Notes under the pieces: generated by a model
What the model was told of the DNA's origin: nothing
Database searches by the model: none
Seen by the model: only the letters and a program-made list of their open reading frames with translations
Assembly: GCA_036971715.1 (NCBI GenBank)
Contig: JAVHJL010000013.1
Location: 434,001-498,000, forward strand
Direction of reading: 5' to 3'
Source of the DNA: Arthrobotrys musiformis
Taxonomy: Eukaryota > Ascomycota > Orbiliomycetes > Orbiliales > Orbiliaceae
Length of the DNA stretch: 64,000 bases
Made by a program: the position numbers and the translations under genes
Part shown: piece after piece, positions 33,884 to 43,119 of the stretch
How the letters are laid out: the number at the start of each line of letters is the position of its first letter
Numbering within the stretch: position 1 is the first letter of the stretch

Positions 33884-34590
33884 ATGGAAAGTTCACAGAA
33901 TACAAACTCTTTCAAGGCGTAAGCCCCGCCCCCTATTGCGTGTTTTAATTTGCTAAATTGACATAACTAACACTTCTAGCGCCACGCATTGGTTTATGAG
34001 ATGATAGGTATTTCAATAACCCCCAGTACTCCGATATCATTATTTACGCCGGCGAAGGGAACGAGGAGGAGATCCCCAACAGTTACCACTTGCACCAAAT
34101 CATTGTTTGCAACTCGTCCGAGCACCTCAAAATTACATGCTCTAGTGCTCCGACTGACGCAGCTGGACGCAAAATATTAACAGTGTACACAACGGCACCA
34201 GCATTTGAACTAGTTTTCCGGTGGATGTATGGAGAACGTGATCTTACAATGTGTAAGGATGTTCTTGTCCTCAGCGACGCTCTGGGGTACGTATATGAAA
34301 CTTTTAACGCTTCGGAGATGGAAGATTTGCGTCTGGCGCTTTTGGAACATCTCATTCGCGCCAAACTTGAACAGAAATGTTGTGGTGCACCCACGGACCC
34401 CCAGGCACAATGGAAAGTCTTGAGCGATGCCTGTGTATATGCGGATCCTGGAGATTACAAGTTCGTTGCTGGGATTTTGAAGGCTCAAATACCTGAAATT
34501 CAAGCATCACCATCTTGGCTCGGGGAACTCGCTTCTGAATCAGACAAAGGTGTACTGGCGGCTGGTTTGATTTACAAGGCCCAGCTATGA
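33884..34590 (+). CDS. BTB15: BTB/POZ domain protein, MHQIIVCN subgroup, 205 aa
   Basis: Exon 1 33884-33918 (35 nt, MESSQNTNSFK), intron 33919-34007 (GTAAGC...GATAG, phase 2), exon 2 34008-34590. Motifs: YFNNPQYSDIIIYAGEG, YHLHQIIVCNSSEHLKITC, FELVFRWMYGERDLT, MEDLRLALLEHLIRAKLEQK, then IPEIQASPSWLGELASES and LAAGLIYKAQL. A CTAAC branch with a nearer TTCTAG acceptor at 33978-33979 would shift the frame out of BTB, so the 34007 acceptor is preferred. Alternative splicing there would destroy the domain. Confidence 0.85.
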
Positions 34591-35804
34591 TAAATTTATA
34601 ACTTATTATCAATTTATTGGGAGATATCATGGTATCAAAGCTACAGGGACTATTATTTCAAAGAATTTATTAGGCAGGGGCCCAAAAAGTTGACTGGGTT
34701 GTTATTCAATATTGTAATGTTTTGCGACGAGGCGTATTAATTATGAAATACCACGCAAGAGTCCCGTACCTAGGCCTATAGGTGTGACGATTGATCCCTC
34801 ACTCATAAAATTAGATTTATCTTGATTTTCAGGACAACTATTGAATTATATGGCGCAAGATAAACGTCAACAATCTTTTATACTTGATTTCGAACCGCTT
34901 TATATGAATTCATACTTGTAGACTTAGTTGTCACGATATTAAGCCTTTCAAACCCAGCCAAAAGATACATGGCTATCAATTGCGTCCCTGTTTAGGTTAA
35001 TATTATATTGAAATGCGTATCCTTAGCCTTCCATATTAAAGCGAGATCTCGCGCTGAGTGGGGCCCAAATATCGGCCCTCTTGTGTTTAAGCTCGAAGCT
35101 CAATTGCCAGATATATGTTTCTCGCTCATAACTATCGCCTGATACTCGTATACTCAGGCCTAGGAGCATAATAATAAGCAATCTTAAAAAGTTATTGGAA
35201 TTCCATCCACAAAACCTTCGTAGATCCATTCGCCCTGTAAGCTAAATCAGGTGACGATATGTCTGTGAGCCATACATATCACCCAGAAGAGATCTGGATC
35301 GGTGGGTCCCGGGGCTGTCGAATGCCCAGTCAGTTTCAATTGATGAATTCATGAAAATTTAGTTCAGTTTGAAGAAGAGCGCTTGGCACTGGAAAGCCAT
35401 CTAAAACGCAATTCTCTAGTCCCATTCTCAAGAACATCTTTCATTAGTTCTAAGTATTATAACGTACGTACGCCGGCCGGGCGCTATATAGAGATGGAAC
35501 TGTTTAGAATGAACTTCTAGCTTTTCCCAGGTGCTAGATTAGGTTCTTGGAACCACGGAGAACAGACCCTGCTGGGCAGCTGAGGGTTCTATAGCTATAT
35601 CAGATCTAACGCTCCCCGCCATCTACACATCAAACCGTTGCATATCGTCCAACCCTCTACGTTCATACACCACATTTTACAAAGTTGTAATTCTCACAAT
35701 CATCATAACCCCCGAGTGAATCCTAGAGCACTATCTACCAGCAACGTTCTTTTACCATCATAACCGCCAATATCACGAAAACATATCCTAGTCGTTGTGG
35801 TAAA
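34591..35804. other. Intergenic between BTB15 and BTB16
   Basis: About 1.2 kb; no gene or repeat recognised. Confidence 0.5.
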
Positions 35805-36610
35805 ATGGGGAGCACACAAAACGAAAACAGCTTCAAAGAGTAATACACCCTTGTGTCTCAATGCAAAATCTCTAGGCCTCCTAGATCATCTTACAGGCTA
35901 TTCTAACCCTTATATCATCACACTATAGCCTCTTCAACAAACAAGACTTCGCCGATGTACTCGCCGTAGTTCGTAACCCTCATAACGGGAGCCATACACA
36001 ATACTATATGCATCAAATAATCGTTTGCAACTCTTGCGACCACTTCAAAGCTCTTTGCGCTAGCGCCCCAACTGACGGAGCTTATAAAGTCTTATCATTT
36101 TCTACAACGCCTCGAGCTTTTGAGTTAATAGCACAGTGGGTCTACAGAAACAAAAAGCTAGAAACAGATGATATGGACGCCGTTACCGAGGCTTTGGAAT
36201 ACGCCGATGGCGCCGATATGGAAGATCTCCGCGTGGGCCTCTTGAAACGCTTTTTGCAAGTAAAATTGGAGGCGATCCTTCAGGCCGACTCAGATTCCCA
36301 CTGGCAGATCTTTGGAGAGGTATGCCAATATGCTCTCCCTAGGGATCGAGATTTTTTAGTCAATTGTGTCAAGTTTCTAAGACGCAACAATGTTCGTATC
36401 GTGGCCCCTGAAAGTTGGCTGCAAGACCTTTCCGAATGCAGCCGCTTAGACGCCGGGCTAGTGGCTGCGGTTTTAATTGAGGATCATCAGAAGCCATCAA
36501 TATTTTACGGAGCTGATGCCCCCGATATCTACGATGGCTTCTTCAAAGATCTTATCGAGGACCTGCTGAAATCATATCAAACAATGCTAAAGCCAGGGCA
36601 GCTGCATTAA
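35805..36610 (+). CDS. BTB16: BTB/POZ domain protein, MHQIIVCN subgroup, 238 aa
   Basis: Exon 1 35805-35839 (35 nt, MGSTQNENSFK), intron 35840-35928 (GTAATA, TTCTAACC branch-like, TATAG, phase 2), exon 2 35929-36610. Motifs: LFNKQDFADVLAVVRNP, YYMHQIIVCNSCDHFKALCA, SFSTTPRAFELIAQWVYRNK, ALEYADGADMEDLRVGLLKR, VAPESWLQDLSECSR, LVAAVLIEDHQ. An extra acidic-amphipathic tail of about 40 residues follows. The first exon is close in sequence to that of BTB15. Confidence 0.87.
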
Positions 36611-37357
36611 ACGCCCTCAGTTATGGTCGACGTCGTTAGATTCACTTACACAACCATTTTTTATCTGTTTAGCCGTTCAAATTTATGTTTTCGAGTGGTC
36701 TACATAGGTTCTGAAAAGCTTGGCTTAGGACCAGACCGTAGCATATCGTCACTTGTATACTACTCACTCGTTTGGCTATCAATTACGGTACTATCTCCGC
36801 GCACCTACCACATATCTACCACATTTATACTCAAAAAGGGGTTAGAAATCTTGAAATACAAAGTTTACAGAAACGGCGAATGCAATTAGCTCTAGTCATA
36901 ATATTGTCGATTGTTCTGGGTAGAAGCAACTCAAGCCCCATGATATCCGGACTCTTGTGCCCAGCTTTTCATAAATATATATAGATAAATCATCCTTCCT
37001 TGGCTTCGGCGAATATACCTCATGTGTCTAACTCCTGGAGCACCTCGAGGTATTTCCAGACCTTACCTAACTATAGCACCCTTTGCGCCTAAAGCATGAC
37101 ACTTTCTAGACTATTCGAGGAACATGAAGTAACTATAGGAAACCTCGCTTCCAAACCACAGACTACCTATACATATACAACCCTAACTCACACACTATCA
37201 ACTCTATCTCGCATCAGTAGTCCAAGAAAAGTCCAACCCCTAAGGTCAATACTCTCGCGGAGATAGGAGACTACAGTTTTAGTCAACTCTGCTAACTTTT
37301 GTTACAAACCACTATCAAGTCCCTTTATCAATATCGCCAAACATTAAAAGACCAACG
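36611..37357. other. Intergenic between BTB16 and BTB17
   Basis: About 750 bp; nothing recognised. Confidence 0.5.
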
Positions 37358-38098
37358 ATGGAAAAACTACAAAGTGAAGGTCCTTTCAAAGAGTAAGATA
37401 TGCTGCATACCCAGCTAGAAGCTTAAAAGTTTCTCAAAGCTATATCGTCAGAGTTCATTCACGGTGCTATATATTAACATTGTGTATCCGTCGTAGCTAC
37501 TTTAATAATCAGGAGTACTTCGATATCATTGCTACAGTACATGGCCCCCAAATTGAACTCATCAACGGCAAAGCCTCATCAAAAAACTACTACATGCACC
37601 AGATCATCGTGTGCAACACCTCCGAGCATATCAAAGGGATGTGCGCGCAGGCCCCAACCGACGAAAATGGGCACAAGTTGATCAAATTCCATATGACATA
37701 CCAGGCCTTTGAGCTGATGGCTAGTTGGTTTTATGGGAATCGAGATCTCACTGTTTATAAAAACACAGTCACCATTAGAGAATTACTGCAATACATAAAC
37801 AGCTATTGTAGCGGAGACGGGACGGACCACTTACGCACGGCCCTGCTTGAACACTTCCTAGCTTTGTTAGTCGAAATGCAAGATACACCAATCTCAAACC
37901 ATACCCAGTGGAACCTACTCCAGAATATTTGTGGGTTTGGTTTTCCTATGGATATTGAGTTGCTCACGGGACTCGTAAAATCAAAAATCAGCTGAGGTTC
38001 AAGCATCATCGACTTGGCTTCAAGATCTCGCTGAAGAATCTAGAAACGGGCTTGTGGCGGCTGTTTTGATCTCAAAGTACCAGGGTCAACAGGGATAA
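37358..38098 (+). pseudogene. BTB17: BTB/POZ gene, MHQIIVCN subgroup, C-terminus cut by a 1-nt frameshift
   Basis: Exon 1 37358-37392 (35 nt, MEKLQSEGPFK), intron 37393-37496 (GTAAGA...CGTAG, phase 2), exon 2 from 37497. Motifs: YFNNQEYFDIIATVHGP, YYMHQIIVCNTSEHIKGMCA, FELMASWFYGNRDLTVYKN. The frame meets a TGA at 37993-37995 after GLVKSKIS. The family's last segment (EVQASSTWLQDLAEESRNG, LVAAVLISKYQ) continues in the +1 frame to a TAA at 38096-38098. So one extra base around 37985-37992 removes about 36 residues. The BTB domain itself is intact and a shortened protein could still be made. Confidence 0.82.
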
Positions 38099-38880
38099 AA
38101 TAATGGATTTTGGGGAGCTGCGGGGTCAAACATCGGAAGATTTAGTTGCTCAGGAATATGGAGTGAAGAGGAGGATCCGAGTAGAATTAGCAATTAGAAT
38201 TTTAGTGGGATTAAAACACGCATATTCAAGCATTGGAGCGGAACACGAAGCGCTTTCACAAGGCAAATTCAACCGTACTTAAGACTGGGAACGAGACCAC
38301 TTAAGACCCTAGATTTTACGAGATATCGTACCCGAATGGTAAGCCCCACGCTCAATATTGTACAATGGTCTTAACCTTGCAATTTTAAGAGCGAAAAAAA
38401 GTCAAATAGAGAGTAAGACTCCTATATTCTGTAGTAGGGTTCTAGAAACCCCGAGATAGAACACTAGTCCAAAGATTTATATCATGCGACGGCTTCAGAT
38501 GTCCACAAGACCCAGATCCAGAATAACACCTTCCCTCTCAAGAAAATTTCTCTAGAATATAGCTTTTTAATCCTAGATACTATCTCCCACACGCCCCTTC
38601 CTCAATCTATTCCGCCACCTGAACAAACCCAAAATAAAGTCAAGAGTCCTCCAAAGTAACATTCCATACGGCCACGGCGTCTAGTGCACACCCATAATCC
38701 TTCAAAAAGAGAAGACCTGGTCTCGCGAGAAGACCCAACATTTTATCACAGAGAACGTCGTGTGAAACGCACACAAGAAAGCAAGACGAGTGAATCGTAT
38801 TTCATATCAACGGTAAATACAGCGCTCCCCCATCATTATAATTACATAGAAGCTCTCATGGCTAGTCCACTAATTAATTC
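38099..38880. other. Intergenic between BTB17 and BTB18
   Basis: About 780 bp. A minus-strand GGTCTCGTTCCCAGTC (38298-38283) is a copy of the dispersed word. Confidence 0.5.
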
Positions 38881-39640
38881 ATGAATAGCAGCCAAGAAGA
38901 GCTTATAGATTCTTCAATGAACACGACAATGGAGACTCCGGAAAGTACAGCCTGTCCCAAACTGTAAGACCATATATACTTCCCTCCTAGATTATATTCT
39001 ACCTGAAAGCAACTAAGGGTCTGATGACTTGCATTTATGGAATTCACGTAGGTCATTTAATAATTATCAGGACTCTGATATGATATGCATCCTCAAGTTC
39101 GGTGATGGATCTAAGGAACCTATGCGAGAGTACCACCTGCACCAAACTCTAGTTTGTGACTACTCCGACTATTTCAAAATCCACTGTAGTTTCGCTCTCA
39201 GTGATGCAGATGGGCGCAAAATTGTTCACGTCTTTGCAATTCCATCAATCTTCGAAAAAATCTTCCGTTGGATATATGGAGACTGGGATCTCTCTGAATG
39301 GAACGACGTTGATACCATTTTAGAGGCTCTCACCTACATATTTACCTATTTCGAAGGCCCGAAGATGAACGACCTACGTATGAAACTTCTGGAACGTTTA
39401 TTCAGCTCCAAACTCCAGAAAGAGGGTGACAGCCAAGATACATATACTCCTTGGGGGCTCTTGAACCTTGTCTGTTCATCTGCAGCTGATTGGAATGACT
39501 GTGAATTTCTCAGAAAGTTTTTGAAAGCTCATACTCCAGAGATTAAGGTACCATTAGATTGGCTTGAGAAACTCGCCACCGAACCCGAGTCTGTCAATGG
39601 GTTCCTAGCGGCTCTTTTGATTCCTAAAAACCAGGGTTGA
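38881..39640 (+). CDS. BTB18: BTB/POZ domain protein, MHQIIVCN-like subgroup, 223 aa
   Basis: Exon 1 38881-38963 (83 nt, longer than the 35 nt of its relatives), intron 38964-39051 (GTAAGA...CGTAG, phase 2), exon 2 39052-39640. Motifs: SFNNYQDSDMICILKFGDG, YHLHQTLVCDYSDYFKIHC, FEKIFRWIYGDWDLSEWN, MNDLRMKLLERLFSSKLQK, TPEIKVPLDWLEKLATEPES, FLAALLIPKNQG. HQIIVCN has drifted to HQTLVCD. An earlier ATG at 38860 stops after eight codons and could act as a short upstream ORF. Confidence 0.85.
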
Positions 39641-40590
39641 TGTACGTATTCGTGATTTTACGAGTAGTTTGCGGCAGAGGTTTGGTCATGAATCCCGCGA
39701 ACGAAATCAAAACAATGATGGCGCGAGGGTCTTCAACCGTCCCGATTGAACTGGTTTCAACAGAGGGTGGTGCTGCGCAGGGGACAATGGTTTCAAGTAT
39801 TACTCAAATATTAATAGCAGAAGTAAGATGTATGCGAAAGTTAGGGCAAGGGTAAGGATATTGACTATTTTGTAGTCTAGATTGGCCACCGTAGGTGAGG
39901 CTAGGGACAAGACCAGTCTGGGGTTTGAGGCCTAGACAAGATTTTGAGATATCCTTAGAATACCTCCCTAGGCAAATATAAGTATCCTTTGTAATCAACT
40001 ATTGAATGTAACTTTTCAAGCTACAAGAGTACTTTTATGCACTCTGTTCAGAGGAGGGCATTGAGGTCGCAATTAGAAAAGCTATTGCGACAACCTTCTT
40101 GACGTATAAAGATGATTAAGATGGGCTTAATTGACGAATCTACATCCGGATCAACAAATTTTCAAATTTCCACTTTAGAACAAAAAATAACTTCCGAGCT
40201 TTATTAATATATTCCGAAGCAAATTCTACTATAGGCTCCTTGATAGAATATGTAGAATCGTGAGACCGCTCCATTAGCCGTTCTAGAAAGGAATGGCATC
40301 TAGTTGGCACGTATACGAACATCCATTCCGCCTTAAAGCCTCGCCCCCACCAGAAATAACTCGAAATAGAACCCTAATGAAAAGAATTCCGATCGATCGT
40401 ATACTCTCCTAATAGAAAATAGTCTTAGATACCCCTTTTACAGACTCCTCATCAACCACCGCCCTATCTAACATCACAAGCCAAACCACAGTCTAGACCC
40501 CTCATAATACTCGCGTACCGCCCACTTTTACAACCAGAGCTCCTCGACTTGAAGAAACGTCGAGCATTTTACCACATCAAACCACAAAAA
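39641..40590. other. Intergenic between BTB18 and BTB19
   Basis: About 950 bp. It holds one copy of a 23-bp word at 39765-39787 shared with the BTB20 3' flank, and a minus-strand CTGGTCTTGTCCCTAG near 39901-39916. Confidence 0.5.
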
Positions 40591-41346
40591 ATGGCTGGAC
40601 CAGCGAATCATATCGCGTATCAAAAGTAAAATCAGATAGCACCGCATGCTTACTGTAGCTGGGGCTGCCTTGCTAACCAACCGCCTTTACATTATCGCCC
40701 CCTTAGATTCTTCAACAACCACGATTTCGCAGATCTAATCGTCACCCTCTCTCCTCCTGAGTCCGTCAACCCTAATCGCAGGCCAGAATTCCCTATGCAT
40801 CAAATAATTGTCTGTACTACGTCGAAATACTTTAAAACGGTTTGCGAGGGCGGAGAACCCAACGAGAAAGGTGTGATAAAGGTAGATTTCGAAATGGGTC
40901 TTGAAGCATTTCGAGTGATGGCTGCCTGGGCTTATGGCTATGGAGAACAAAGCTATAAGTCCCAGACTAATTTGGCGGTTATTCAGGAAGTTTTGGAAGA
41001 ATTGGCGTACTGTGATGGCGGGTCGTACGAAGCGGAGGAAATGGAAGAATTGCGGGTAGCCTTATTGAAGCACTTATTTCAGTTGAAGCTCCAGAGCGTT
41101 AGGGCTACGACAGAAATTAGTTCCCAGGCAGACTTCGATGTTTTGGAGCACGTATGTCGGTTCGCGGGGCCTAAACATCGCAAACTTTTGCTGGGGCTTG
41201 TAAAGGACAATATTCCCAAGGTTACTGCATCTCCAGAGTGGCTAAGCAAAACCGCAATGGTACCCGGGGTGGGCCTTATGGCATCCTTCTTGATTGGCAT
41301 GTATCAAGACCGCTTCGATCAGGCTTTGGTTGAAAGGCAAGCTTAA
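40591..41346 (+). CDS. BTB19: BTB/POZ domain protein, MHQIIVCN subgroup, 224 aa
   Basis: Exon 1 40591-40625 (35 nt, MAGPANHIAYQ), intron 40626-40706 (GTAAAA...CTTAG, phase 2), exon 2 40707-41346. Motifs: FFNNHDFADLIVTLSPPES, FPMHQIIVCTTSKYFKTVC, FRVMAAWAYGYGE, AEEMEELRVALLKHLFQLKL, VTASPEWLSKTAMV, LMASFLIGMYQ. The loop after the YGY motif is longer than in the sister proteins. Confidence 0.87.
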
Positions 41347-42311
41347 GTATTTCTGGTGGCGAGAGCAATACGCCCTTTGGTAAATATTCTCGGTGGCTAT
41401 ACACAATCGGACCAATGGCTTTTACCACGCTAAATCCCCCACGCTTCAGGGCTAAGGTGGTCTCGTACCCAGACCGCACAAAGAGTGACCGGGCTAAGGT
41501 TAAATGTCTTCCTACATTATGTTGCAACAACCCGAAGAGGGGATATCGCTTCGTTTAAAATTTCCCACTGGTAACCTGCTTGTTTACCTTGTTAAATCTG
41601 GATTGGTACCTTTGGAATTCGTCTTGTACCCAGAGCTAGGAGCTTTGGAATCGATAAAATGAAAATTTCTTTTCCTTTAATTTCTTTTAATCCTTTTCAC
41701 AGCCTCCACGAGGGAAGGCTTGCGATAGACGTCGTAAGAATTCAATCATTAGAATAGCTTTGTTTCACAATTCGCACGCTCGTAAATTGTAACAAACAGT
41801 ATGACGAGGGCCTAGAGGCATCATGTCAGCCTTGGGTCCAGGCAAAGAGTAACTAGCCTGGATCCTAGACCTGAATCATGACCCGGCCCCGAGGACTCAT
41901 AACCCGTTGGCTAGCCGAGTGGCCCGCACGCATGTAATTCCTGACTTGCAGACAACCCGCTCCTCCTAAGGGGCCAAACAACGGAGCGCTCTGTTTGTAC
42001 CCCCGCGCCGCAGTTATAATATCATCAAGAAGCTTTTTTATATGCGCTCAAGCTTAGAGCAAATCTATCCCCATGTTAGCTCCCTCTCTCAAGTCATCCT
42101 CTTTCCACAGACCGATTCTTGCTATCCACCATCATCAACATCACCAACATCATCCAGGTGTACACTACCATCATCAAAACCCTCCCTTCGAACTACCCAA
42201 GAATTCTTACTATCCTTCACCTTATTCGATACCGGTAAGAAGTGTTTATTGGCGTTATTGACAGTATTGGCGTCCTGTTTGTAGCTAATGGTTAGCTAGC
42301 GCATAGAAACG
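41347..42311. other. Intergenic between BTB19 and BTB20
   Basis: About 965 bp. It contains GGTCTCGTACCCAGAC at 41459-41474 (dispersed word) and a looser copy near 41624. No gene. Confidence 0.5.
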
Positions 42312-43119
42312 ATGTCTGGCTGGAACCATCACCACGAGGTCCGAGAAGTTGGCCACCCAAAACGAGTCAGTTTCGACCTGAGCCACAGCAGATCCATCCC
42401 CCATCCACCACCAACGTAAGTTTAACCCAAGCATATTATTGAATTCAACTTGTCTGACAGGTAGTATCAGTCCACAAGCTGCGGAACGCGAGGTCGAGAT
42501 CACTTTCGGAAAGGAAGATGGTCAACGCACCTTCCGCGCCAGAGAGGGAGAACTTTGCCGAGTTCCATACTTCCTCTCTCGTATCGCCCAAATTCGTTAT
42601 GGATTGCCTGATCATTCCATTATCAACTTCAAGTATGATAATATCGATCCCGACGCCGGCTGCCAGGTTCTCAACTGGCTCCAAGGGAAAAGGGTCCATG
42701 CTTGTGTTATGGATAATCTCACTACATCCTTGGAGTACCGCATCGGACACATGTATGAAGCTGCTGTTGAGTTCCATTTGGGAGATCTCAGATCCCAGAT
42801 TCTCAAAATCTGTCGCGACAAAATCCGATGCAGAGACATTGACGAAGTCCGATATTTCACCAAGATGATGACGCACATGTATGCCGTCGCTCCTGAAGAG
42901 GATCAAGATGATATCTCCGATACCATCAATTCTGCTGTCAAGCACATTCCTATCAGTAAGTGGTGGGATGGTATCAAGGCTGATCCTGATGATACCGGCT
43001 TCTATCACCGTGTTGCGGGGATCGTCTTTCGCAACTTGGATGCCTTGGTTTGTCGTCGTTGCGCTCTTGGTGACGACCCCAAGTATGAAGGTTGTATCAT
43101 TTGTGGCAGCGCCTTGTGA
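42312..43119 (+). CDS. BTB20: BTB/POZ domain protein with CxxC...CxxC tail, 252 aa
   Basis: Exon 1 42312-42415 (104 nt, His/Pro-rich leader), intron 42416-42464 (49 nt, GTAAGT...GGTAG; chosen over CAG at 42460 because it keeps phase), exon 2 42465-43119. BTB-like fold: REVEITFGKEDGQRTFRARE, LCRVPYFLSRIA, YDNIDPDAGCQVLNWLQGK, MYEAAVEFHLGDLRSQIL. The canonical LHR/HQ helix reads AREGELC. The tail has FYHRVAGIVFRNLD, then C231-x2-C234 and C245-x2-C248, a clear zinc-ribbon pattern like that of BTB10. It is the last member of the array. Confidence 0.8.

Noticed and set aside
33978..34180. Alternative BTB15 acceptor after CTAAC (TTCTAG)
   Set aside because: It leads into a frame without BTB motifs; the 34007 acceptor restores the paralogue reading with the conserved phase.
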